From positions 20,048,917 through 20,112,916 of the forward strand of contig NC_092571.1 in the NCBI RefSeq assembly GCF_037975245.1: DNA of 64,000 nt, written 5' to 3'. The notes under the pieces were generated by a model that saw only the letters and a list, made by a program, of their open reading frames with translations, was not told the DNA's origin and did not search any database. This document shows, piece by piece, positions 12,088 to 23,900 of the stretch. Position 1 is the first letter of the stretch, and every line of letters begins with the position of its first letter. This DNA comes from Apostichopus japonicus. Its lineage: Eukaryota > Echinodermata > Holothuroidea > Aspidochirotida > Stichopodidae. The position numbers and the translations under genes were made by a program.

Positions 12088-13440
12088 ATTATTTTAAAAT
12101 CATCGGTCAAGTATCTTTGAGCAGACTGTGTTTATCACCCATTTTTCGGCATATTGAACTCCATTATTTATTCTTCTCTGTGTACGTAATAAAATCTTAA
12201 TTTTAGGCACAGTTCATATTATGGAAGGCTTAGGTGAAGATTGCCGGTGTGTTTAAAAGTTGCTATTTCACAGGGCTAATTTCCCTCAAGTCTTTTGGCC
12301 TATAAAACATCAAGATTGATGACAGTTTGCTACTCTTTTATGGGAACGATATCAATATAGTCCTTATATGAGTAGATGGTCAGTATCACCAGTGGATTAC
12401 CCAACGCTTTTTCAGAAGTCAAAATGTGAAACTATCTGGTTTTCATCTCAAAACATTGTGTCTGTGCGACATTGTCAACCTCTACAAACTCCAACCATAC
12501 ATACTGTACATCTTTACTTACAGAACATCTCTGTGAAGAAGTTTTTGAGACTGAAAATAAAACTTCATACTTTTCTAGTGTATGTAAATAACTGTCTATG
12601 TTAAGTGAATAATTTTTTTTTTTAATTCTCATAGTCAGAATGAATCCCATCGACAGTCGCCCAGTCGTTAAGTGGGCAGTTGGTCCCACAGTCCTGAGAA
12701 GCTACGCAGAGCTGGCATCATGAAAATGTGCTTCAATTGAAGAGAGATTGGTAATTGGTAAGATAAAAAAAATTGTTTGATCATGATCCTACAAGTGTTT
12801 AACATTTGTTTTTATGATTTTTTTTTATCTTTTTGTTGGAATACTCCAGAAACAAAGGAACTACTAGCTATAAGGCACAGAATCACTGCTTGGATGGATT
12901 GCATAAAAAGGAAAAAAATATCTTAGCAAATTTTGTGAAAACCCTAACATTTTTAAATCCATTGCTGGTATACAGGCACTTGGGGAATATGAGTTGCTAC
13001 CATGTTTATGTGACCAAATTATGCTGATTTAGTAGCAGTTTATTTAACTGTACTGAGCAGTTGTTGCAATACCTGCAAATATTGTGACACCTTAATACTT
13101 CATTTGACTATCCCAGACATGTCTTTCTCTTCATCTAATTCAAACTAACATGTTGGACAGTTCCAAAACTCGATAACTATGGGCTAGAAGTTGAAAGTGT
13201 TTTTGTCTATAATCTTACACACCTCAAACATCTGAAATTATCCATCTTTGCAGACTTCAAAGAGCAGTTGTAAAATTGTAGTCACAGCACAAATTTAGGT
13301 TTCTTAATATTGCCTCAAATTGGAATATAAGGGAATTCAATTACATGTGGGCAGATAATACTGTACAAAGGACAAAACTTGTCCTGTTAAGATCTTAAAA
13401 TCAAAGTTATTAGTGAAATTATGGTACTCCTCATTGTTCA
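12088..13440. other. Exon-like boundaries, no recognised protein gene
   Basis: A possible exon lies at 12635-12757: T-rich tract and CTCATAG acceptor, GTAAGA donor, with a 27-codon frame MNPIDSRPVVKWAVGPTV to a TGA. A further acceptor lies at 12849, after a long T-rich tract. These may be exons of the proposed snoRNA host transcript. I do not recognise a protein. Confidence 0.25.
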
Positions 13441-13594
13441 TTTTTAACAAGAGGTTGGATTACTCCCTTACCAACCTCTTCCACAGCAAGAGGAAATATT
13501 AAAGAGATGCACTCCACTCAGCTCTTGCATCCATCAAGTACCAGCAAGGCTTGATGGGTAATGCTAGAGCCGAACTAATTGTGATCTGACAGTA
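13441..13594 (+). ncRNA. Candidate structured RNA (possible H/ACA snoRNA), second family, copy 1
   Basis: A 154-bp unit repeated at 14410-14563. It starts TTTTTAAC and contains a 10-bp hairpin AAGAGGTTGG/CCAACCTCTT. A second long hairpin follows, with GCTCT/AGAGC outside and CCATCAAG/CTTGATGG inside. The unit ends with ACA plus three nt (ACAGTA, 13589-13594), as H/ACA RNAs do. A hinge box could be AGAGGA or ATATTA. The first hairpin's lower stem is weak, so the class is less certain than for the first family. Confidence 0.4.
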
Positions 13595-14409
13595 ACTTTA
13601 AGTTGACGACTGACTGAATGCCAATAACTAACTGAGTGGTTGCCTTTGTTTCATCTCTGATTTGATGTTTGATCTCTGTTTCACTTCATGCATTAGTATT
13701 CTGTAATATTAGGCTGATAGCTTCATATTACATAATTTGATTCAGGAAATCTGGTAATGCCTTCGTCAGGATAGTCAATTTAATTTCTGGACAGAATCTG
13801 TAGTTGATACTCTCCTACAGTATCACAGTCAACTCTGGATAGTGAGTCTTCTGAATGCCAAGTTGAAAAATGTTTTTTTTTTTTTTTTGCAAGGACATTC
13901 CTGTGGATTTTCTCATCTTTTGTTGTTCATATTGTTATAAGTGCAGTCATTGGAAGTGGAAGTAAAATGCCTTAAACTATTAGCTGAATGGTTGACAGTC
14001 TGAACAGAAGGTATTATTAGATAGTTTCATTGATAAACCACATCCCTTTAGTGAGTAGTGATGGTACTTACTACTTTATGTTGTATTTTTAAGTTAGTGG
14101 ATGGATATCTGATATATTAAAATGGTAGTTTTATTGTGTTGGATCTGTTTTCTTTCCATCCAGGGACTCTGTCAGAAAATCTCTTTGCCATTATATCTAC
14201 AATTTGAGGGATTGTTGAAGAGGAGACTGGAATGTCTTGAAAGCTGTCATAGTCCATAAAGACTACAGTACATTACAGTAGCGTTCCACAGAAGATCACA
14301 ATATGGTAGGAATTGATATAGTCTACTTTGTTTGATATCTGTGATATGATTTGCGAAGAATGAACAAGTTTTTAGCCATTCAGTTGCTAGGCATTCTCCT
14401 CTTTGCTGA

Positions 14410-14563
14410 TTTTTAACAAGAGGTTGGATTACTCCCTTTCCAACCGCTTCCACAGCGAGAGGAAATATTAAAGAGATGCACTCCACTCAGCTTTTGCACC
14501 CATCGAGTACCAGCAAGGCTTGATGGGTAATGCTAGAGCCGAACTAATTGTGTTCTGACAGTA
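14410..14563 (+). ncRNA. Candidate structured RNA, second family, copy 2
   Basis: Same length as 13441-13594, with about seven substitutions. In the second hairpin two of three changes keep pairing as G-U wobbles (outer stem GCTTT/AGAGC, inner stem CCATCGAG/CTTGATGG) and one gives a C-A mismatch. One change opens an A-G mismatch in the first hairpin. The 3' end is again ACAGTA. Confidence 0.4.
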
Positions 14564-15856
14564 ACTTAACAATATTGTATATGATCTATGAGATTCTACG
14601 GACTACTGTATGGTATTGAATAGAATGTGACAGAAAAGGTTAGATGCGGGGGTGGGGGGGAGGAAGTAAGAATCCTTACATACGCTCTAACTGTGTGAAT
14701 TCTGCAGAGCAGAGTGAAATAGCATACTACTAAGAAGGCTAGAAATAGAAGTGATGGATAGTGTGACCTGTTCTGCTAAACTTAATGCGTTCAGCCTAAT
14801 TTACTGGCCTAATATCAGGGAGTTCAGCATCAGATAAGTTAGTAATTCAAGACTGTTAATCTGGCCTGCATCATCAATTAGTCCAACCTAGGTTACCGAT
14901 CTTGTCAAAATTCTTTAGCCAGTGATGTACAGACCTGCCAAGCTGTCTTTTGGATGGCTGGAAGTTGAAGATATAAAGAAGATACCAAGTTTTCGCATGG
15001 GATTACTGTAGCAAGTGAAGCAGTCTTTACTTGCTTGTGGCATATATTTTAATTTTGCAGTCACTGTATCTGAAACTGAATATTTGATATCTTTGTAGAG
15101 ATGATTGGGAAAAACAGTGTAGAGACAAATGGCAAATGATAAGCAAGTCCCTAACCGTACAGTAATGGTTTGTTTGGCCATATACCAACTTAAAGTCACT
15201 GAATGTCATATGAAATTAATTATTGATTGAGTCCATATGAATGACTTGGTATTTTCAGAAGTGAGAATGATAAAACAGATCTTCTTTGACGGGAAGAAGC
15301 GATGTAAACTTGTAAAATGTATTTGATTGCTCTTAAGTGTTTCTTTATTATTTCTTTGCAGAATATATTAAGCTTTGGGATGTCACCGTACATTGAAAGC
15401 TGTGAAGACCCAATATTTCAAAGGCAGAATTGAATGTCCATTATATTGATGTAGATGTTTCTTACTGGAGCTACTTGAGTTGAGGTTGCTGAACATTTTG
15501 AGGCTATTAATAGATACTACAATGCATGATCATCAGCACTTGCTAAAAACAAATATAATGGCTAAACTCAAGTTATCACTGGCTTACTGGAATTTTACTG
15601 AATTGCAAACAGGAAACAAAAATCATTTAGTGTTCAGATATTGTAGCACTAGAAGGCCCTGAACTTTTTTTCTCTCATCGATGACTAAAGTTCCTGTGTT
15701 ACATCTACTATAGATCTTTACACTTATATAGCAACTTGACCATTTTGTTCAGGATGTTGCAAAGTAATACTGGATAAAATATACCCTGGCAACACACATC
15801 AGAACACTGTACAGACTTACAAGAGCAAGCTAATAATATTCGCTGATAACAAGCTT
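14564..15856. other. Probable 3' part of the snoRNA-bearing transcript, or intergenic
   Basis: A strong acceptor (T-rich tract, TTTGCAG) precedes 15361 and opens a 22-codon frame that stops. Short minus-strand frames at 14915-15209 look like chance. Nothing else is recognised. Confidence 0.25.
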
Positions 15857-16391
15857 AATACAGGGCTATGTTAGGTATGGTGGTTATGCCGAATCTTTTA
15901 TTTACGGTTGTTAAACCGACTTATAACGTGGTTTACGTTCTTAATACAGGGCTACGTTAGGTATGGTGATCATGCCAAATCTTTGATTTACGGTTGTTGA
16001 ACCGACTTATAACATGGTTTACGTTCTTAATACAGGGCTATGTTAGGTATGGTGATCATGCCAAATCTTTGATTTACGGTTGTTAAACCGACTTATAACG
16101 TGGTTTACGTTCTTAATACAGGGCTACGTTAGGTATGGTGATCATGCCGAATCTTTGATTTACGGTTGTTAAACCGACGTATAACATGGTTAACGTTCTT
16201 AATACAGGGCTACGTTAGGTATGGTGATCATGCCGAATCTTTGATTTACGGTTGTTGAACCGACTTATAACATGGTTTACGTTCTTAATACAGGGCTACG
16301 TTAGGTATGGTGATCATGCCGAATCTTTGATTTACGGTTGTTAAACCATAGCTCCATGGTTAAACCGACTTAACACATGGTTTATGTTCTT
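15857..16391. repeat. Minisatellite, 86-bp unit, about 6 copies
   Basis: Units beginning AATACAGGGCTACGTTAGGT start at 15857, 15943, 16029, 16115, 16201 and 16287, an exact 86-bp period. They differ by a few substitutions. The last copy has a short insertion carrying a second TTAAACCGACTTA phrase and then decays. Confidence 0.92.
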
Positions 16392-18247
16392 AAAGGAATT
16401 GTCTGGTGGAAGATTATGATACATTGTCCTTGTAGTTCTTATTTTTCTCTTTCTAACCATGTGAACATTGTCCCCATTTGAAATTTTCTTCTTGTAGAAA
16501 TCTGGTTTTCAAATTCACCAGTTTCTCACCAAAAGCATGGTTTGTTCAAACGCATCAATTTGGTGATTGACTTAGTGCAGGCAAATAGGCAAAAAAGGCG
16601 ACTTGAAGTTAGCTCTCCTATTTCCGCAGCAAATACACTCTCGTGTGTACACGCACAGGTGGTTGTCTGTTATATTACAAACATATCACAAACTTATACA
16701 GCCTACCATGCCCAGTTGGTATACGTAGATAGTGTTGCACATAATACACTAACATTCAAACCACAGTTCATAAACTGTTCTGTTGGTTTATGTTCTTGAT
16801 GTCTACTGGCAGGAAAATGACAGTCCTGGATTATGTAGTTCGTTGCCGTGATAAGTCAAGTTTTAAAGTTTAGATAATGAAGTCAAGGTGGGAAATTTTC
16901 AAATGTTTGTACTTATTCCATGTTATTAGTAATTATTATTGTTGTAAGCTTATTTGTACATTGTGGCCCTGGGCAGAGGAGTAATCGGTCTGGTGACAGC
17001 TTATTCTTCTTATAGTTTCTTGTACTCTAAATGATTAAGAGGGAGCCAGACATGTTTTGGAGGGGTTTTATTGAGCTTGCAGTATGAGTTAGATTTCTGA
17101 ATATCTAGTTCAGTTCAGATGCTGTTAGTAGTTGATCAGTGGGTTAGTAGTTGAGGGAAACAATTGGTCTTTTTTTTTCCCGGCCCTTTGAACTTTAGAT
17201 GAAGTATGACGAGAATGTTGCATATAGCATTTGTTTGCCATGAAGCTGTGTAACTTTTGTTGATTGTGTCATTCTGTTACAGCTATGAATATATTACATA
17301 AACTGCAAACTGCTTGTGTTGTGTATTCTATTTCCGTTTTGTGTATAAAGTGGGAATCCTAAAATACCAATATAAGGTGTGCCCACAGGGAAAAGGAAAA
17401 ATATAAATCATATATATATATAAATATATATATATACATAAAAATACATATATATACATAAAAATACATATATATACATATATAGACATATAATATAATG
17501 AAAATCCACGTTTACTCCAAAACAAAATAGTATTAGAGAAATAAGATTTGACAAATAAGGAGTAAAGTTTAAGAAAAAATATTGGAATTCAGTCGACTGC
17601 AAAGTATTGCTATATATATATATATATATGCCTTCAGCTGGGCTATTTGGCACTCTCAACCTCATTACTCAGAAGCACTTTGTATTCAGATAACAGTGCC
17701 TGGCCAAGCTGCCTGTTATTGAATGCAGCAACTATTACATACCCCTTTAAGTTGCCATAGGTCCCCTCATAATTATTACAATTGGCCCACGAATTGTCAG
17801 AAACTCAGGTTATTGGGGGAGTCGTTCATAAGAGTTACCTCTATCACCCAGGCCAATGAGGATGATTGTAATGCTACTTTAATGTAACTCCCTCCACACA
17901 CAAACCAATAAGAAAAGTAATATAATTAAATGTGAGAGAAGAGTAAATATAAGTTATTTATAGAAGTGTTTCATCTCACCTAACTTTCTTTATATTGCAA
18001 CATATCATTATCTCTATAAGAGAGAACGTTGATATGAGACTTCCAAAACCCACCAAGGATAAGTGCTCAAAACCAATCTGGGTGTACCTACTCCCTATCA
18101 GCGGTTTCTCTGTAAGCAGAGCTGTTTTTTGGGAAACTAATTGAAAACCACAAGCGGCACTGATAACACCCAAACGGCGTTCCATGTGTTGAGAAAAGGC
18201 ACTCATACGATGGATCTTCATTTCGAAAACAGTTACATGCTATTGAG
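16392..18247. other. Intergenic, AT-rich, microsatellite-bearing
   Basis: No gene is recognised. It contains TA/ATAC microsatellites at about 17405-17495 and 17610-17630. An 85-codon plus-strand frame at 16542-16799 has no recognised homology. Confidence 0.4.
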
Positions 18248-20051
18248 CAGGTGCGTATCCAGGGGGGGGGGGGGGCGTTGGGGGCGCGCGCCCCCCGGGT
18301 AAGGAAAAGAGGAGAGAAAAAAAAAGAGAAGAAAAATGGGAAAAGGAGGGGAAAAAAGAAAAGGAGGAGAGGAAGGAAGGGAAAAGAAAAAGAAAAAAGA
18401 GAGAAAAAGGAGAAAAGGAGGGAGTTAAAGATAGCCAAGACCTCGGGAAGAGAAAGATCCCTATTATATACACAGGGTAGCCAGTGACAGATCAAGGATT
18501 ACGGAGGGGGTGTGCGCCTCACCCTACCCCTTACCCCGACAACTCCATTTTTGACGTTTCCGTTTTTCCTCTCTCACTAATGTACTTGAACTCGACCGAG
18601 TCGTCGGGGAACATAACGCATTTCGGGAAGGGGTCGACCGCCCCCCCCCCGAGCAAATTTTCTTTATGACATCGCTAGTAATTTCAAAATAGACAATGCT
18701 TAGATGCAACTTACAAGGCCTGGGAAGTGTCATTTCCAGCGATCTGGGAGGCATTTTCGGCCAAAATTTTTCTTGTACGCTTCGCGCCAACTCATGGTGG
18801 CGCTTCGCTTAGATAGTTTGCCTACAGGCTTCGCCCTCCCTTGGCAATTACTCGCTACACGCCTGTTCGAATTTGTAAAGCAAAGAGCAGATATAACATC
18901 ATATCAATGAGCATTGAAATGCATGTTCCACGATGAACAGCCTCAAAAACTGTCAATGTGTGTAGTCAAAGGCGTAGGAGCCAGATTGGATTTGGGGGCT
19001 GTAATGACTTGCCCGAAAAAAAGAAAAAAATTTTCGCGCGCAAAGCGCGCATTCAACATGTCGATGCCAATATCATATAGGCAAGATCGCTCATTACATT
19101 GTAAGGCATCGTGTACCGCACGGTCCGTCAAAGTTGCACAGTATACCGCCGGATGCTAATGTAAACAAACAAAAGGCTTATGTAGATCAGGAGAAAAGCA
19201 TACGGATCCATTTATGTCAAAACTCTCTTTTACAGTAGTAATATCGGCCAAGCTTACAACTTTATTTCAATTACCAAGGAGATCATTTTAAGCTATTCAT
19301 TGCTATTTATTTTTCTTTCAGTAGGTGCCCGAAAAAATGGTTGCGGGGGGGGGGGGGGGCTGCAGCCACTGCCACCTACGGGACCTACGCCTATGAGTGA
19401 AGTGTTCGGTTTCGATATACCTGATATCGGAAATATCTCCTATTTTTCTGTTCCTTCAACCAAGTTTTGTAAAAGCCATTATAAGAGGTTGCAATATTTC
19501 TACACCAAGAAATTAACTGTTTCCTCACCAACATTCTTCATCATACTTTCCTCTACTCGTTCAATTTTGACCTGTCTGTTAGGGGTTCAAGGAGGTTTTT
19601 CTATATTGGTTGTCTATAGACTGAATTTTCTGCAACATTATGGGTATGTTTTCAAGTGATTTTATTCACGAGAAAAGTCAATTTTCAAATTCTCAACAAG
19701 TAATGGGCTTAACACCTTCAAAAGTGGGGCTTTCGGATATTGTGGGCCGTGACGTAGAATAACCTACAAAAGCAATGATCCATAGGACATGCAATCAGGT
19801 CGAACATGATGTGTGACTGGTGACAATCTTCAAAAAGGTTATGGATGGAAAAAACTTTGGGGAAATACTTAGTTCTCAGGCAAAAGTGTACATCTGGTTG
19901 CTCATTTTCAAGCCCGAGAAGTGCCATTTCCGGTGATCTGGGGGGTATCAAAACCAAAAATTTTCTTGTACGCTCCGCGCCAACCGATGATGGCGCTCCG
20001 CTTAGATAGTAATTCGCGCCCCCGGGTTAGAAAATCCTGGATACGCGCCTG
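18248..20051. mobile_element. TIR DNA transposon of about 1.8 kb, copy A (5-bp target duplication)
   Basis: The left end CAGGTGCGTATCCAGG (18248) mirrors the right end CCTGGATACGCGCCTG (to 20051). The 5-bp duplication TTGAG flanks it (18243-18247, 20052-20056). A full-length relative lies at 39294-41093. Inside is an older repeat with TGGCGCTTCGCTTAGATAG (18799-18817), shared with 37589-38071 and 48233-48530, and a second related piece near 19908-20015. No transposase frame is seen. Poly-G runs occur at 18262 and 19345. Confidence 0.8.
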
Positions 20052-20056
20052 TTGAG

Positions 20057-20977
20057 GGTTGTCATTTAAGCACCATCTCACAATCGAAGTTAACCCGTTA
20101 AAGGAATCTGCCCCCACCGAACACTCCACCACCTCTGGCTTCTCCACTGGTCCATATACTTTGGCAATGAAATATTTGGCATCCACAGAAAAACAATGTC
20201 GACAAAGCTTTGTCTCTAGAGCAGTTCATTATATACCCGAGTGTAAGATAGTATAAAAAGTAATTTATGAATGACTGATGTACGCCGGTAAAATGTTCAT
20301 CTAAAAAGCCCACGTCGCAACCGATATGAGCTTAAATCAGCAAGTCATCTAGTAGGCTATATCGCTAATGTGAAGTAGGCCTACCTCTGTTGGGACGATG
20401 ACCTAATTACTTCAAACAATATTGGAAGCTTCAGTGGCCCCTCCCGCACCCCCCACCCCCGACAAAAAGAAGAAAAATAAATGTTTACAGTCAGCCCAAA
20501 TCACGGGGGGCTTCACTGCAGTGCAGATAGTGTTATGATGCCTTGCTCAAGTCTCTGCATTTAATCTAGTTCAGTGTTTCATAGAACCATGTTCCACATT
20601 TGAGTAAAAAGTTGACGGTCATTTTACTTGAGTAAAAAACTTTCACAGGTAGACAATTCGATCGTCACACTGTCAGATATAGGGTCCATAAGGAATTTAA
20701 ATTTCAAACTACAGCTTTCAAACCAAAATTTCAAGTTGTCCAAAATCAAGCATAACGATCCAAATTCCATTGCAAGTTCTTATATCTCACTAAGAATTAT
20801 TTTGGAATGGAAAATGATAACTTTTTAATGGAATTGGGGTCGCAGTACTTGATTTGGGGCAACGGGTAATTGGCATTTGAAAGTTGTAATGTGTCACTTT
20901 TCGCTGATAATGTGGCAACCAAGAGCAATATACATCTGGCAACCCTGATGATATTAGGCCTTCGGAAACTAGCAGCG
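20057..20977. other. Upstream region of TERF, with an orphan open segment
   Basis: Between the transposon and the TERF start. The minus strand of 20057-20190 reads without a stop into the insertion site. If the transposon is removed, the frame ends there with TAG. The peptide segment (VDAKYFIAKVYGPVEKPEVV and on) is not recognised. The TERF promoter and 5' UTR should lie at about 20850-20977; no clear promoter element is seen. Confidence 0.3.
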
Positions 20978-23900
20978 ATGGACACAGACGTCCACGATGA
21001 AAACCAGCAGCTTGTTTGGGGGAACCCATCAAGAGGATCTGTTTATTGTTGGATTGCAGACTATGTATTTCAAGAAGCCTGGGAGGAGTTTTCGACTGTT
21101 TTTACTGTTGATTCAGACACCAATAAGCATTTCATAAGTGGTAAGGTAACTGAGACTAGCTTGTCCACTCGTTAGTCCTATGATTGCATAGTCCAATATA
21201 ATTAATTTACCCATTGACTTCACACTAAATCGTCAAAGTAATGTGGTCCTATAGTAATGTAAACAAATGATTTCAGGATTTTTTTTTGCAGTTTCTTGAC
21301 CACCATCGATAGATGAAGTGAAAATTTGATTAAAATATACTTTGTATTTCGGAAAACAACATATTCTCGATCACAATCACAAATGTGAAGGCCAAAGTTG
21401 TTGGTGTTGGTAGTAGTTCCACGAATTTTAATTGCACTGTTGGAATGCACAGGAATTCAAATCCCGCCGAAAAAAATTTTTTCAAAATCTAGCCGCATTT
21501 TCTTTCTAACTCGGGCCGGAGTAGAGTAACTTACAATGTTTCATAAATATAAATGTCAGCTTTTCAATACCTTTGAACGAAATACTCATGCTGGAAATAC
21601 AGGACTTACGAGTTAGACCCAACAACATTTTCACTTGTCAGCATTCCAGGGCTAGGGACATCCTCTTCATATTTGTAAATTTCATATCTAGTATTCAGCT
21701 GTGGTTCTTTACAGTTGTGGCTTAATGTACTGGACTGTGCAACATGTTTTGCTGAAATGTCTTGTTGGCTGACATATGTTCTAGAGAATGACAGACTACT
21801 GTATATTGGTAGAGATTTGCACAGTATCTTTAATAAGCAATAGGGTCATAAAAATAGAATTTTATTCCTTGAGCAAAGTCATGGAAAAGATCTCTTTGTT
21901 AATTTCCATCCGCTAAGTAACATCAATAGAAGGAAAGAATATGTAGAAATTTTAATTTATGTACACCATCACCCCCACCCCCCACCCCACCTATACTCTT
22001 GACCCAAGAAACTGTTGGATTATGTTAATTTCTAAATATGCTCAATCCAGCTGGGTTTTAACTTAATCCGGTATCCAGCCAGATTTAAAATTCCAAATCT
22101 AGTGCATCCCTATTAAGGTGACAAGAAGATGTGCAATTATAAAAAAGAAATGGGAGTGGGGAAGGGGGTGGTAGGTGCAATTTGGGTAAATTTACCAAAG
22201 CACACGCCAGTGATGTTTACAGGATTTCAGTGGCATTGGGTTGGGGGGGGGGAGACGGCAATTCCATTTATTCCTCAATCGATTTTAGTACGGGATGAAA
22301 CTTAATTTACATGGACCCGCTGTACAGTAGGCTGATCAAATTTTTTGCAACAGAGCGGTGTGGCTGTGGGTTCAGCTGAATGCGACTCCAATGTAGGGGG
22401 ACAAGGTCTGGAGTCCTTTTCTAGAAAAATCAAAGTGTAATGTGCATGTGATCAGTAGTTCATGTTTGTCCAAATAGTTCGGTGGGGATAATTACCACTG
22501 ACGTGCTTTTATTAATTGTGCATGCATCCAATAGGATTAAATTGTCTGAAACTTTCTCGGTCTCCTCCTGAGGCCGATCAATAGGCCATAATCAGCTCTG
22601 TAGGGAACAGTTTGGAATGCAGTTGGTCTCCAGCTACGTATTCATCTCCTCATATAGGGATTGATATCATATGCCAACTAATAGGCTAGGCTATCCTACC
22701 ATAGGCCTTAATGTAGGCTATTCATATTAAAGTTAATTTCATTGCGTTACCATCTCTTGTCATTGGGACCTCTAGGCCTAAGGCTATTCTAACTGTTATT
22801 TGGTGCTATGAAGTATGTCTAACTTACTTTACCGTGAGCTAAGCCTAGGCTTCACGAGTGAGCATTCTGTGATTTAAATTCCATATCTACACCACTGTTA
22901 CTTTATGTTTTCTTGTGATCTCAGAAGTTGCACATGTATAGTATGTAACAATTAGGGTAGATGTTATATATGGAAAGTTGTTGGTAAAAACTGATAGGCC
23001 TACTGATCATTTTGGTTTTTAGCAGGAATGAGTCAGGCTTTCCAGTTAATGACTGGAATCAATGACTTGGACTGGAGTCAGACTTGAGCCACAGGTTTTG
23101 CCTTGACTTGTGACTTCACTTCACTTTAAATACAATAAATAAACTGTGAACTGACTCCTTTAATTGAATTTACTTGACTTCTTGATGTTGTTTGAGTAAA
23201 TGATACAAGATAAATTATGAAGGTTGCCTTGTTGTCCTCTTACAGGTCTTACCCAGAAGATTGGTATGAACTGTCAAAATGAGAAGATCATCACCAAGTT
23301 TAGACTACTCCACTTCATGGTTCTACTTTGCGACGCTAAATCAGCGTTGATAGAAGATGGTAACGGCATCACATACTTGGAACAAGCCTACAGTTTGCTG
23401 CAGCAAGACATAGACTTAGATGACAAAGAAGCACTGGCGGAGAAACTCAGACTTCAGGTTTGGAACATTTCGTTAAATTTATGTTGTTGCTTTAAATGCT
23501 GTACAAATTTGAAAGAACAAACCTCTGCCTAAAGTCACCCTCTGAAGGAAAGAGCATCAAAATTGCACCATGAGGAATGATGACATCAGAAATGATGAAA
23601 TCAGGAATGATGACATGAGGAATGATGATATCAGAAATGATAACATCAGAAATGATGACATCAGAAATAATGACATCAGGAATAATGACATCAGGAATGA
23701 TGACATCAGGTATGATGACTTCAGGATTGATGACATCAGAAATGATGACATCAGGATTGTTGACATCAGGTATGATGACATCAGAAATGATGATATCAGG
23801 TATGATGACATCAGAAGGAACATCAAAAGTGCACCATGAGGAATGATGACATCAGGAAGGATGACATCATGAATGATGACACCATGAATGATGACGTCAT

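Noticed and set aside
18088-18495. Ser/Phe/Pro-rich minus-strand frames and Lys/Arg/Glu-rich plus-strand frame
   Set aside because: Purine-rich low-complexity stretch just inside the left end of the transposon; repeated at 39243-39485.
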